A program made the position numbers and the translations under genes. This document shows positions 23,611-35,023 of a DNA stretch of 64,000 nucleotides, one piece after another. Origin of the DNA: Ahaetulla prasina (taxonomy: Eukaryota; Chordata; Lepidosauria; Squamata; Colubridae); NCBI RefSeq assembly GCF_028640845.1, contig NC_080540.1:230872794-230936793 (forward strand), written 5' to 3'. The notes below the pieces were generated by a model. The model worked only from the letters and a program-made list of their open reading frames with translations, was not told where the DNA came from and searched no databases. How positions within the stretch are numbered: position 1 is the stretch's first letter; each line of letters starts with the position of its first letter.

Positions 23611-23900
23611 CAGAGGTTGTGTTCAGCAGGTTCTGACCAGTTTTGGAGAACTGGTAGAGGAAATTTTGAGTAATTTGGAGAACTGGTAAATACCACCTCT
23701 GACTGACCCAGCCCTCATCTATTCTCTGCCTCCCGAGTCCCAGCTGATCGGGAGGAAATGGGGATTTTGCAGTAGCCTTCCCCTGGAGTAGGGAGGGAAT
23801 GGAGATTTTACAGTATCCTTCCCCTGCCATGTCCACCAAGCCATGCCCACCAAACCACGCCCACAGAACCGGTAGTAAAAATTTTTGAATCCCACCACTG
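23611..23900 (-). mobile_element. hAT element, roughly 300-bp family (family C)
   Basis: It starts CAGAGGTTGTGTTCAGCAGG and ends GAATCCCACCACTG. The flanks ATCATAGG (23603-23610) and ATCATATG (23901-23908) match at 7 of 8 bases. The GGCGTGG-rich middle and CTGATCGGGAGGAAATGGGG block match the copies at 32126, 34392, 38871, 52757 and 59178. Confidence 0.88.
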
Positions 23901-24718
23901 ATCATATGGCAACAGTTTCTGAACCAGCATAGCTGAAATGGGCTAACGTGTTCAGAATTGAGGGCCTGTGACACCTGTGGGATCAAAATTTGGCAAATAT
24001 ATTGATTCAGTGCTGCTGTGCTGCCACACCACTACCTTGGTTCAGTATATTGGTCTCACCCCAGCCCCCCAGGAGATGGTCAGATGTGGCCAAGCAGGCA
24101 GAAAGCTAGAAGTCACTCCTGCTCACACTGCTTTTTTTTGGCTACCTATGGTGATTCTGTTTCTCTGCTTAGGTAAGGAAATGTCTCAAGGAAAGGATAA
24201 TACAGTAGGTCACAGCTTATTTAGTAAAAATTTACAGGTCACAAACAGCTTTTTGAATTGAATTTAGAAACCTATCACTAATCAACGAAAAACATGAAAA
24301 ACAGGTGTTTAAGCTAGCAATAATGGTTTGCACCTGCTGGTCTTGACTTGCAATTTGCATCTATTATAAATTTTTGTATTTTTCAAAGGCTGCCCCATAT
24401 GAAATGGATTACAATCCAGTCATGTGGTGACAAGCATGTGAAATATAATTGCACAGCTTCAGGGTCCGAATAGGGATTCAATGTGCACAAGCTTAAACTG
24501 GATGAAAGTGCCTCTTAACATGAATTCCACTAGCTGTTCCAGTGGCTATCTAGCTATCACCAGGCTATGTTGCCAGTTAAACAAAATATTTTTTATCAGA
24601 GTATGTATTTACCTATCCAAACCAGCACGGTCCCCTGGCACTAGATTACCAACTGTCAAGACCATCATGCTTTTTCTGTGATTGCAACGTAAAGAAAGAT
24701 GATCTTGCTAGAAGGTAG
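23901..24718. other. Mostly non-genic, with an L2 relic
   Basis: A diverged L2 fragment on the minus strand may lie at about 24300-24475: GCTGCCCCATATGAAATGG, then TTACAATCCAGTC, parallels the DYCNALYMGLP region of the L2s. No gene is seen. Confidence 0.4.
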
Positions 24719-24722
24719 GTGT

Positions 24723-24757
<35 letters not shown>
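24719..24757. repeat. (GT)n microsatellite
   Basis: A run of GT dinucleotides about 39 bp long with one TTT interruption. Confidence 0.95.
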
Positions 24758-24761
<4 letters not shown>

Positions 24762-25227
24762 GGTTCTTTCCAAAGTAAATGGGATGCTTTTTCTTTCAAG
24801 AAATGGCTTTTCTTGAGCTATAGCGCCTATCTGTCACTGCCTCAGACAAAAGCCTATGTTGGAATGCTGCATTGTAAAGCCCAAACCTCCACTAAAAACT
24901 GTCCAAAATGTCAGTGTTGGGATAAATTAACTCCATGGTCTTTGTTGTGGCTGTTAAGAGTGACAAAATGGTTGTATTTCTCGCTTGCTATTGCATCTAT
25001 GGAGGGTATCCAACCAGCCCTGTTTCAGGTGACAGGATTGGGAGTGATTCTGAGGTTTACTTTCTTATCATTCCAGAGAAGAAAAGAAAAATCATTTTAT
25101 GAAGGAACTGGTTCTTATCAATATGCTTCAGTTTCTGAGAGGGGCACACAATTAATATTTTGTTTTTTGTGGAAAAATAGATCAGATAAGGAACCCATGA
25201 ACCTGTCCCAAAAGTCCTTTTTGTAGA

Positions 25228-25310
25228 GGCCACTGGACTTTCTTGTTTTTCTTTGAAGACATTTCGCTTCTCATCCAAGAAGCTTCTTCTGCTCTGACTG
25301 GATGGTGGGG
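25228..25310 (-). mobile_element. Fragment of the hammerhead-like element
   Basis: The core TTCGCTTCTCATCCAAGAAG and its flanks (GGACTTTCTTGTTTTTCTTT on one side, TCTGACTGGATGGTGGGG on the other) match the unit at 8050-8140. On the minus strand the motif is CAGAAGA, one extra base, stem GCUUCU/AGAAGC with loop UGGAUG, then an intact GAAA (25265-25262). The U of CUGA is mutated to A. Confidence 0.5.
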
Positions 25311-26095
25311 AATGGAAGGATTTACTATTTTTCATTCTAGCCTCTCAACCTTTCCTGGCCAAATGAATCAAGAGGAGCATGGACGTGGCTCACAGGTGAC
25401 AGAGTTAACCTACACAGAATCTTATATCTCTGCTGGTTTCTACAAGGTCAAACAAATCCCAGATAACAGTGCAAGGGCACTGTCATCATTATCACATTAG
25501 AGCATCTCCAAATAGCATCTAACTCCAAATAAATATGAGCAAAGGAATTCATAAACATAACACAACAGCCGGTTGGAGCATTGTCCCATCTGTTAATTTT
25601 CAGTGGGGAGCAGGTTATCCCAAGCAGATTGTTGGACATAAGTCAGCAGGCACAACAATATGATTCATAGGTCTTATTATCACATAGGCTCAAACATGGG
25701 CAGCTATTTGTGATCATGCATTTCTACTTTTGGTCTTTGACCACCATAACTTTGGTCTTCTTTTACTTGCATCATTTCTCAGAATTTATCATTAGCCCAG
25801 GATTAGTGAGCAGTTTCAACCATTGCCCTGTGTAACTTCACATTCACAGAGGATAACTAGATGTGTTGTTGAACTGCTCACCATGCTGTTGGGAAACTCC
25901 TGTAGCACCATCTGTAGCCAAGATGCACCTGAAGTGGATCATTCAAATAGGTCACCCTCCCCTGTACAGATTGGGGATGACAGTGATATTCAGATTGGCC
26001 ATAAAGAGACCTGAATGCAGCAAAGGACTGAGGACTGGTTTTTCAGATTACATGCTGTTTGCACCAAAGAAAATAGCAAGGTCAAACATGGGATA
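25311..26095. other. Non-genic stretch
   Basis: No gene or named repeat is recognised between the hammerhead-like fragment and the solo LTR. Confidence 0.4.
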
Positions 26096-26100
26096 GAAGT

Positions 26101-26624
26101 TGTTCTGACCCAGCTACCCAAACACGACAAACCCTCTAAAGTTAACTCAAAGATTCCTTTATTAGAAGTGCCAGCAGTCCTGGCAAAAAGTTTCTCTCTC
26201 AATGCAGGCTAACAAGTCTGTCTGGCCGGAAATGAATAGTTGTCTGCCACATCTATTCATCTCCGCCCCCTGCCTTTTATTCCCAGAGCGAGGGTGGGGC
26301 TTCGTAAGCAGCGGTGGCTCTTCCTTCCCAAGGATCAACCCGTGGATTTCCACTGCTCTCCTCTGCCTTCTGCACATTCACACATCAGGCACTGGACACA
26401 GCTGTTCCTCCTCTTGCTCATCAGCCGCCTCCAGACCTGAGGGCTGTTCACTCTTGATTTGAGAGCTGACGGACGGTCCAGGATCCACCTCTGTCTCACT
26501 CTCTGCCAGCTCCATTCCCTTTTCCCCCTTGGAGTTCTCAGATTGCCTTGATGCTGACCCTTACTCCCATGCCTCCTCCTCTGATTCAGCTGCTGGAGGG
26601 GCTGGCAGCCGACAGGCTACAACA
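26101..26624 (-). mobile_element. Solo LTR with 5-bp target duplication
   Basis: The 524-bp unit begins TGTTCTGACCCAG and ends GGCTACAACA on the + strand (TG...CA). It is bounded by GAAGT at 26096-26100 and 26625-26629. On the minus strand it holds an AATAAA signal (TTTATT at 26157-26162) close to the 3' end, as expected of an LTR. No internal retroelement genes flank it, so it is a solo LTR. Whether it belongs to Ty3/gypsy or to an endogenous retrovirus cannot be decided from this sequence. Confidence 0.85.
26378..26515 (-). pseudogene. Acidic reading frame within the LTR, broken by a stop
   Basis: From ATG at 26515 the minus strand encodes a 45-residue Glu/Ser/Pro-rich peptide starting MELAESETEVDPGPS and reaching EEEQLCPVPDV, then TGA. 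Directly after the stop the same frame continues MCRRQRRAVEIH. The layout matches the longer open frame at 61964-62230 (SETEIGPGPS, then PVPNARMGRAARRQEQ), so this copy is a homologous frame interrupted by one stop. Function is unknown. Confidence 0.6.
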
Positions 26625-27024
26625 GAAGTGATATAACCTGGAACAAGTCTATGGCTGCCATATTGGCCATAAAATCCTGAGCTCCATCACCAGTCATCAT
26701 GAGATCTAAGAGCTGAGATAGGCCTGCTGCTGGGCACTAAGGAGGACAGTACTCCAACAAGATTCTCAGTTTGTCCTATAATCCAAAATGACATAAAAAT
26801 GCTAATACCCAAGTACTACTAGAACAATCACCAACATGGTGTCACAAAGGCTACTTATTCAGCAATATCTATCTGTGTGTGCATATATGATTAGTTTCAT
26901 AAAATGATTTTAAAGGCTTATTTCAGTGCCAGATGTCACAATAGTAAATTCAGCAGGAAACTAAATCTAGAACATTTCTTTACTGGCAGCAACTATGCCA
27001 AAAATGGAGTTCTGCTTGTATCTA

Positions 27025-27320
27025 CCCATGTTTCCCCAAAAACAAGACCCTGTCTTATATTTTTTTGAACCCCAAAATAAGCACTTGACCTTATTTTCAG
27101 GAAGGTCTTATTGTTTTGGGGCACGTGGAGCAAGATGGGGCTCCTCTTGCCATCTTACCTGATTTCCAGCTCTGTCTCCCTAACCCTAACCGGAGGAAAT
27201 GGTGGGGACTGGCTGTGCATGAGTTTAAATATTTTGGGGGGGGGCGTTATTTTAGCACATATGCTCAAAAGCCCAATTGGGCTTATTATCTGGGGAAGTC
27301 TTACTTTCGGGAAAACACTA
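27025..27320. mobile_element. TA-flanked MITE (family B), longer form
   Basis: It starts CCCATGTTTCCCC after TA (27023-27024) and ends TTTCGGGAAAACACTA before TA (27321-27322). Its end sequences match the 135-bp relative at 23367. The middle contains a (G)9 run near 27236. No coding capacity. Confidence 0.65.
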
Positions 27321-27518
27321 TACTTCTGTTTTGATGTGATGAAATTGTGATGCCTAAAGTAATAGTGTGTGCTTTGTGAAATTTCTATGAGGCCTAGAAG
27401 CTTCTTTTCACAAACTTCACATTTTCAAAGTAAACAATTTCTATTTTAATCAAAAAGTTTCTAATACTGTATAGCCTTATTTCAGTTTGTTATCAATATA
27501 CTAATTAGCACAAATAAC

Positions 27519-27815
27519 TGGGAGAAACTCACTCACCATTCAGAAATTTGATAGAATCATAAAGTGAAGCAGCAAACTATTTATTGTAAAATACGTCCTT
27601 GCAAGAGCAGGTGACCGACAAGCAGGCACACCCAAGCATTGAAAAGATCAACTTTTTATGCCTCCCCCCCCCCAGCCCATCGGCATGATTCCTCCCTTGT
27701 CTCCCATTGGCTGAGTACTACAAGGTTTGCAATCTATCGGAAATGCCTAAGAATCCCATGTGAATCTCCACTCCTGTTCACATCTCCCACTACCATGCAT
27801 TAAGTGCTCCAACCC
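27519..27815 (-). mobile_element. Possible LTR fragment
   Basis: On the minus strand the order is CATAAAAAGTTGATC (TATA-like), then an AATAAATAG polyadenylation-type signal, then an end at GTGAGTTTCTCCCA. That order suits the R-U5 side of an LTR. The other end and a target duplication were not found, so this is tentative. Confidence 0.35.
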
Positions 27816-28024
27816 TTATTTATTTATTCCTTTTAATAGTATAGTCCCCTGGTTAATTTTTGCAGATGCCAGCACTTTATAACTTTAAGTCTAGTTTCCA
27901 TTGCTTCAGTTACAATTTTCTGCTGTGCTAGGAAGATAAGATTACCTGATCATGCTTTTATTTTGCATAACTTTCTACAAGCTGTTGTGGTTAAACTACG
28001 CTCCCACTCTGGAATATGGAACAA

Positions 28025-28516
28025 GTCTCTATCCCCCGACATCGTCCTTACCTTCTCAGACCAGGAGAGGAGTGACTGGGAGGGTAGGGTGAGAGGCGGG
28101 GCCAGCCAGTGGTGGGTTCAGCTGACAGGGAACCACAGCAGGGGGACGAAAGAATTTCATTTATCTGGGAACCTGAAATGACTCTTGATTTAAATCAATG
28201 GTAAAAAGCACCCAAAGAAGAAAGAACAACATCAGCAAAACAACAACAAAACCTTGCCTGTTTTTGGAAATGGTTCAATAGGGAACATACACACGCACAC
28301 AGGCGAGAGAGGGGGGGGGACCTATTTCCCACAGAAAACACCGGGAGCCACAAAACCTAGGTAGGCATGGCTGGGGTGGGTGGGTCATGTGACTGGGTGG
28401 GAGCGAGTGATATCGAGTTGGCTATGCCCATCCAGGTTTTGTGGTTCCCGGTGTTTTCTGTTCTGTGAGAAACGGGTCCAAATGGCTCTTTTAGTGTTTA
28501 AGGTTGCAGATTCCTG
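28025..28516. mobile_element. hAT-like foldback element
   Basis: Inside, AGAAAACACCGGGAGCCAC (28336-28354) recurs inverted at about 28430-28470 as GTGGTTCCCGGTGTTTTCTG, so the segment can fold back on itself. The right end, GTTTAAGGTTGCAGATTCCTG, is the inverse of a CAGG-x-CTGCAACCTTAAAC-type hAT terminus. The part at 28075-28150 matches the hAT fragment at 12103-12203. The left boundary is uncertain. Confidence 0.45.
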
Positions 28517-29584
28517 GACTAGTCAGACTGGGACTCTGGATTGAGATCCCCATCAGCATGAGAGATTTTGAGTCAGTCAGTCTCTCTGAGCCCAAGAGCT
28601 AATGTGCTATGGGTAGTAAAAGGAATGAATTAGGAGTGGGAAGTACCAGGTTCTTGTCTACCCTTAGGCCTTAGAAGCGGGTGTGTCACTTTGGGCCATT
28701 CATCTTTTTCAGCCCTGGATTGAGAAGATGGAAAATATCTATCAACTTGTAATTGGATCTGGTTAATAGATTAGGTCCATAACCATCAATGGAAAAACTT
28801 TCATCCTGCAGTAGCCTGATTTGGGCTGAAAATCATAGTATGCATGTATCTGAGGGAACGACAGAAAAGTTTTTTTTTTCTTATCATTTCAGGGAAGGCT
28901 TACTCATTCCTCATCTTTCTTCTGCAAAAAAAGTTAAAAATAGGATCAAGTGACATCACATGAGGCTTGGTGGATAAGATGGATCAACCTACAAAAGCTG
29001 GATTAAGTATATGGGTCAAAAAGTCTTTAATTCAAGACTACCAGACCCTGACAATGCTAATTCTGGTAAAATTTTGACCTATTGATTAGCATGTCAGATA
29101 CTGCAAATATTCAGGATATTCTTCATATAGGAAAATCCCTGGGTGAGCAGATGACTAAGTCTCAGCCTATCTCTGTTCACAAGCTTGTTGTGAAGATATA
29201 TTTCATATTGTAGGTGAATAAATTTGTCCACTTGCTACAGCTGTACAGCTTAGCAACACAGAATAATTAAAGAGTGCTTAATGTAATATTTTTCTAATAT
29301 GCATGCTTATCTTAACTTTTATCTGTTTCCGAGAACAGAATGCTTGCAACCTACTTTGCAACCAATACATTTATTTGTAATTTGAGACTCCTTTTTCCTG
29401 TAAGATAGACATATAATCTGTATTTAATGGTGGCGGGGAGCTTTCAGCTTGAAAGCATTGCTAAATGATTGATCAGGTTCTGCAGACTCATATAAATAGA
29501 CTATTTGGAGTCTGAGTACTAAATTTGTGGTCTTAACTGAATAGACAAACAAACTGGGATGAACTTTACTGAGAATGGAGAGTG

Positions 29585-29672
29585 AAACAGTGTAGGTCTC
29601 CCACTTAAGCAGGGGGTTGGACTAGAAGACCTCTTAACGTCCCTTCCAACTCTGTTATACTATTATTCTGTT
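29585..29672 (+). mobile_element. CR1 LINE 3' terminus fragment
   Basis: GGGTTGGACTAGAAGACCTC followed by CCCTTCCAACTCTGTTAT is the diagnostic CR1 3' end. Only about 90 bp remain, an extreme 5' truncation typical of CR1. Confidence 0.8.
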
Positions 29673-31284
29673 ACTTATGAGTTTTGTGTACAATTTTTGT
29701 AACCCTCAGCATCTTGGAACAAGGTTGTGATATATGCGTGTGTTAAAAATGCAACAAAATGTATGTCAGGAGGGATAGCAGTGCCTAGTTGCTATAACTC
29801 TATTTCCACTGATCTCTTTTAAACATGCTGAATATTCATATGTACCCAAAAAGGGTTTTCATGCTCGCTTTCCCACTATTCCATCATTTTCACTTTTTTC
29901 TTGGTGTATCTGTGATGTCTAAAATAAATCTAGTAAAGAAATCTAAGACAAAATCTGTGAAGCAACTTGTGTGGGCAGCCCAGTTTTATTCCAGAAGCTC
30001 TACATTGGGTTTGCAGAGTATGTAACCATAGTGACTATACAGCAATACTTTTATATACAGTGTTGACAGAACATGGTCCAAAGTGGTCTTCATTCTGTTA
30101 ACAGGCATCAGCTCTTCAGCTGATATAATTAATTGATTTCTTCTTTCATATTGAAATATATTTAAATTAAGCAAAGCATATGGGAGTTAATATTGGTAAA
30201 CACTCTTCTTTTAAATGGCTAACTTTTAAGTTATCACCCAGTGCAGAAGGGGAGAATTCAGTTTTATAAGGAAACATGAGAAAAGACTTGCCAGAATAGA
30301 TATGGCAAATACCTTATTTGTCACATTCTGCCAGAAATAAATTTTGGCAACTATGATTTTTGGACAGTCAGTGGTACAGGCCATTGACAAGGCCACTGCA
30401 CTGAGAACCACTGCATTCAGAAAGGAAGGATACAGCCCACTCAAACTGCAATAGTGAATATCAGTATTCATTAAAGAGAAGGGAAAAATAAATCCAAGTG
30501 CCAGTATTTTAGAAAATGTATTTCTTTTTAAGTGCCTGTAAAAACAGAAAAAAGCAAGGACAATGGAATGATTTGCAACATAACTATAACAATATTTCTA
30601 AAAATGCGCAATTCTCCTTGTGTATATTAAAACTAATTCAGTAAAAGTGCAAAATAGAATAGTTTGAAGTTATAAAGTATGCATGTATGTGTGGAACTGT
30701 TTGTTGAATAGAATAGTACCTAAAATCCATTTAAATAAATTATTCTATTCATTCAAACCAACACAATTTTGTAAACTACATATAATCTTATTTTTATTAA
30801 ATACCGAGTCAACATTGTGATCGATATCAATGCTCATTACATGAAAGTATTTTCTCAGCCGCCGCATATCTCCTTTTCATATTGCAATTACTCAGAGAGA
30901 AAAAATCTATATAAAATAAATCCTCTGCTCCCATAGAAACAGAATGTCTTTTATTGTTGTTTCTACTGTTAACAGCACATATGAATAGATGCATCCAATA
31001 TGCAGTAGATCAAGACTCTCTAAACAAACAGGACAATTAAATGTAAGATTAATTTCATCAAAATACTAGATAAACCATGAACTACTGGGTCATTGTTCAT
31101 ATTTTCTTACCTAAATGGGCAGTCAAAAAAAATCAGTGAGAGTGAGAGCAACTTCCAACTTCTTATTGGTTTTACCATTGAGTTTCCTTGTGGGAATGTG
31201 GCAGGGAGCCTTGGAAATGAGGGCCACATGACTAAAACTGACCGTGGCACTACAGCAGGGGCAAATAAAATTTCCAATTTTTAT

Positions 31285-31432
31285 TACCATTTTATTTTAT
31301 TTATTTATTTTGTCAAGTACATATTAGATAATATATATAAGTATAAGCATGAATTGAATACATAAAATGAACACAATTAAAGGGAACATTAGGACAGGGA
31401 CGGTAGGCACGCTGGTGCTCTTATGCACACCC
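31285..31432 (-). mobile_element. CR1/L3-type LINE 3' tail
   Basis: The segment with AGGGAACATTAGGACAGG and GGTAGGCACGCTGGTGC matches the 3' UTR of the LINE at 11551-11965, with an A/T tail at its left end. It is noncoding and 5'-truncated. Confidence 0.75.
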
Positions 31433-32125
31433 TTGGAAGTCATGCGTTCTGGCATTCTGTAAATCAGCCCATTTTAAGTACCTTGGTTTAATAACTGATG
31501 CCCCCTACCTTCCAATTTCTCCCAACTGAAGATTAGAAACAAATGGATATAAGAGTTTTAGTAGTATATAGATAAGTGCTGCTGGACCAGTATACATATA
31601 CTTTACATACAAAAAGTTAAAATGAATTTATTTACAGAAAATCAAAGCATAAAAATATGAATACTTACAGGCACAACGTGCTTTAAAATAAATATTCTTT
31701 CCAAATTACCCACTGGTTTATAATGATTTTGAGAGCTTTATCAGGAATATTGTAATAATGTCTTGTTTAGAGCCATTGCCTTGTTAATAAAAAGTTGATG
31801 GTCTGAACTGGCTTTAAAAAAAACCTATTTTTCTTATCCAGGCTATCTATTTTTCCCTCTTTTTAAAAGTCCAGCAATGTATCATTTCATTATTTCCAGT
31901 CACCTGATGTCCCAAAGAAGTTATGGTACCTATTGAAGAACTGTCCCTGCCTCAGTGAAGCTGCCAATCCACTACTGGGGTTGGCTGCAATGAATTGAAG
32001 TGCACTTTCTGAAATGGACAGAAAATCTTGAGGCAATTATAAGATGGAAAAGTATACTTTAGAAGAAAAAGGTGCATTGAGATGAGCAAGGGGTTGACAG
32101 AGTGAACTGTTAACTATATCTGCCT

Positions 32126-32446
32126 CAGTGGTGGGTTTCAAAAATTTTTACTACCGGTTCTGTGTGTGTGGCTTGGCGGGCGTGGCATGGCTTGGTGGCA
32201 TGGCATTGCTTGATGGGCATGGCTTGGTGGGTGTGGCAGGGGAAAGATACTGTAAAATCTGCATTCCCTCCCCAATCCAGGGAAGGTTACTGCAAAATCC
32301 CCATTTCCTCCCGATCAGCTAGGACTCGGGAGGCAGAGAATAGATGGGGGTGGGGCCAGTCAGAATTTTTACTACCAGTTCTCTGAACTACTCAAAATTT
32401 CCACTACCAGTTCTCCAGAATTGGTCCGAATCTGCTGAAACCTCTG
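32126..32446 (+). mobile_element. hAT element, family C, exact 8-bp duplication
   Basis: It begins CAGTGGTGGGTTTCA and ends GCTGAAACCTCTG. The flanks are an exact ATCTGCCT at 32118-32125 and 32447-32454. The 321-bp body has the GGCGTGGC-rich head and the CCAGTTCTCCAGAA-type tail of the family. This is the best copy for defining its ends. There is no transposase. Confidence 0.92.
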
Positions 32447-32626
32447 ATCTGCCTTCCAAAATAGTCATCAGCCTATTCTGGCAAGAGAGCAATAAGTGAA
32501 GAATTAGGAGTCATTCATTTTCCCTCTTTGTGAGGAGTATTTTTCATTGTTTAAGTTTCTGTATGTAAAATACATCAGTTCATAGCGTGTAAGAAAACTA
32601 CACTCTAGATAATCATCCTCAATATA

Positions 32627-33262
32627 GGCAGTTCTTGACTTACAACAGTTCATTTAGTGACCATTCAAAGTTACAACTGACTCAACTCTGAGCCAAGGTG
32701 GCGCAGTAGTTAGAGTGCAGTACTGCAGGCTACTTCAGCCAACTGCTAGCTGCAGTTCAGCAGTTCGAATCTCACTAGCTCAGCGTTGACTCAGCCTTCC
32801 ATCCTTCCAAGGTGGGTAAAATGAGGACCCAGATTGTTGGGGGAAATATGCTGATTCTGAAAACCACTTAGAGAAGGCTATAAAAGCACTATGAAGCGGT
32901 ATATAAGTCTAAGTGCTATTGCTATTGCTACAACAATGCACTGAAAAAGTGACTTATGACCCTTTTTCACAGTTACGACCTTTGCAGCATCCTCATGGTC
33001 ATGTGATCAAAATTCAGATGCTTGGCAACTGCTTCATACTTTTGACTGTTGCTGTATCCCAAGTAATTTGATCACCCTTTTGCGACCTTCTGACAAGCAA
33101 AGTCAATGGGGAAGCCAGATTCACTTAACAACCAGCTTACTAACTTATCAACTGCAGTGATTTATTTAACAACTATGGCAAGAAAGGTTGTAAAATGGGG
33201 CAAAACTCACTTAACAACCGAAATTTTGGGCTCAATTGTGGTCTTAAGTCAAGGACTACCTG
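32627..33262 (+). mobile_element. Family A MITE containing a SINE
   Basis: It is flanked by TA (32625-32626 and 33263-33264), with ends GGCAGTTCTTGACTTACAAC and TTAAGTCAAGGACTACCTG. The body includes GGTCATGTGATCAAAATTCA and GAAGCCAGATTCACTTAACA blocks. It is split at about 32689 by a tRNA-derived SINE and resumes at 32931. Confidence 0.85.
32690..32930 (+). mobile_element. tRNA-derived SINE inside the MITE
   Basis: The head contains an A-box-like TGGCGCAGTAGTTAGAG and a B-box-like AGTTCGAATCT, the internal RNA polymerase III promoter. The body has TCAGCCTTCCATCCTTCCAA and GGACCCAGATTGTTGGGGG. The tail is GAAGCGGTATATAAGTCTAA followed by (GCTATT)n. It is not a functional tRNA gene. Confidence 0.85.
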
Positions 33263-34190
33263 TATTAATGGATAGGTTCCCTCCAGATTCTTTAGAGTTG
33301 AATTTTCATAAATCCCATAATGTTTCCCTTTAGATTTCAATTTGCATAATCCTCCCTATGGCAGTAACTCATGATAGAAGTATGAAAATTGAAGTATTAC
33401 AAAGTTTAAGGGAATGCAAGTAGAGAAGTCTATTAAAAAGAAACAGAAATAATTGCATTGGAACAACCCCAAATTGGTTATAGAAAGCCTCTGTGTTGTT
33501 CCTGACATCCAAGCCCAGATTCCACGCTGCATAATTTTAATGATCTCTTTTTAATCATTACAGTACTTTCTACATCTCTGTTTAAAATAGTTTTTTTCCC
33601 TATCTGAAAGTAATTTGAGCTAGGGAATTCTGGTGAATTTCAAAATATATCTTTCCAAAAGAAATATTTTTTCTTTGCTGAAAAGAATGCTCCTGTAAAA
33701 AGCAGTGGGGTTTTTAGGTATGATTCATATCTGAACATTTCAATCCTAAGCATAATCATTTGGGAATAAAATACAGTTAAGTACTGCTTACTTCTATGTG
33801 TACGTACAAAAGCTCATATTGAAAAACTCTAGCAGAATATTAGTATTAGAAATAATCAAATGTTCTAAAACACACTTTATTACAATATAATATTAAATCT
33901 TTTACAATAGTATGCTAAATAAAACTACAGGAACACACTGAATTTTATTTGACAACAATCTCTTCAAAGTAATTGGCATTTCCTAATTTCAGCCTGTGAA
34001 AATGACAGAATAAAGAAATTTATAATATAATGTTGTTTTCTATAATATCCTGAAAACATTTTCTTTAGGAATCTGATTGAATTTGGTAGTGTTTATGTAC
34101 ACTGAGCATAAACTTTTTAAACTTGATGGAAAATAGTGAGTTATATTCTTCATAGGACTATATTATTATGTAAATAACCCACTTTCTAAT
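33263..34190. other. Non-genic stretch
   Basis: AT-rich, with no gene or named repeat recognised. Confidence 0.45.
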
Positions 34191-34219
34191 GCACTGCTTC
34201 TCAACCTTGGAAATTTTAA

Positions 34220-34725
34220 AACAATAGCATTTAGACTTAAATACCACCCCACAGCAATTTTCAGCACTCTTTGTGCTGTTTACAATGTAAGTAATCTGGG
34301 TCCTTATTTTACCAACTTTGGAAGGATGAAAGGCTGAATCAATCTTGAGCCCCTTCAGGATCAAACTCCAGAGTTTGCCTGCACTTTAAACCATGGTGAA
34401 ATCCAAATTTTTAAACTGCCGGTTCTGTGGGTGTGACTTGGTAGGAGTGGTGTGGCTTGGTGGGCATAGCAGGGGAAGGATACTGCAAAATCTCCATTCC
34501 CATCCCACTCCAGGGGAAAGATACTGCAAAATTCCCATTCCCTCTTTACTCCTGGGGGAAGGATATTGCAAAATCTCCATTCTACCCCACTCTGGAGCCA
34601 GCCAGAGGTCGTATTTGCCGGTTCTCCGAACTGCTCAAAATTTCCGCTACCTGTTCTCCAGAACCTGTCAGAACCTGCTGGATTTCACCCCTGCTTTAAC
34701 CACTGCACCACCAGAGCTCCTTTTT
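34220..34725 (-). mobile_element. tRNA-derived SINE split by a hAT element
   Basis: On the minus strand the tRNA-like head GGTGGTGCAGTGGTTAAAG (34702-34722) is separated from the body (34220-34391), which includes GATTGATTCAGCCTTTCATC and GTAAAATAAGGACCCAGATT. The tail has TTTAAGTCTAAATGCTATTG. The break coincides exactly with the hAT target duplication. Confidence 0.75.
34392..34693 (+). mobile_element. hAT element, family C, inserted in the SINE
   Basis: It begins CATGGTGAAATCC and ends GGATTTCACCCCTG. The flanks CTTTAAAC (34384-34391) and CTTTAACC (34694-34701) match at 7 of 8 bases and belong to the SINE head. It is the youngest of three nested elements. Confidence 0.85.
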
Positions 34726-34831
34726 AGGATGTGTAGATGTCAGCTCCCACAATTCCTTAGCCACCTTGGTGGTTGGAGAATACTGGAAATTGAAGTCCCG
34801 ATTTCTTAAAGTTGTTAAAGTTGAAAACACT

Positions 34832-35020
34832 GGTTTAGTGGTTAAGGTACCAGGCTAGAAACAAGGATTTCTATTCCCGCCTTAGGCATGAAAGCTGACT
34901 GGGTAACTTTGGCATAGCATTCTGTCTTGCCCAACTCACCTCACAGGCTTGTTGTGGGAAAAATGGGAGGAGGAAGGAGTATTAGATATATTCACCACAT
35001 TCTTTGACTTACTTATAGAA
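34832..35020 (+). mobile_element. tRNA-derived SINE (second type)
   Basis: The head has TTTAGTGGTTAAGGTACCAG and a weak B box in ATTTCTATTCCCG. The body has CTTAGGCATGAAAGC, CAACTCACCTCACAGGCTTG and GGGAGGAGGAAGGAGTATTA. It is distinct from the SINE at 32690. Confidence 0.65.
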
Positions 35021-35023
35021 ATA

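Larger units (their letters stand above)
28517..32117. other. Mostly non-genic AT-rich stretch
   Basis: This 3.6 kb stretch has no gene. It holds a CR1 tail (29585-29672), an L3-type tail (31285-31432) and a possible worn tRNA-SINE relic at about 28530-28740. The remainder is unassigned. Confidence 0.45.
34192..34829. mobile_element. hAT MITE, host of a double nest
   Basis: The left piece (34192-34219) is CACTGCTTCTCAACCTTGG. The right piece (about 34726-34829) has GTAGATGTCAGCTCCCACAA and ends AAAGTTGAAAACACTG. Together they form a MITE of the same kind as 43754-43880. Between them lies a SINE which is itself split by a hAT element, so this MITE is the oldest of three layers. Confidence 0.68.

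Noticed and set aside
32690..32930. Possible tRNA gene
   Set aside because: A and B boxes are present, but the body and (GCTATT)n tail show it is a SINE.
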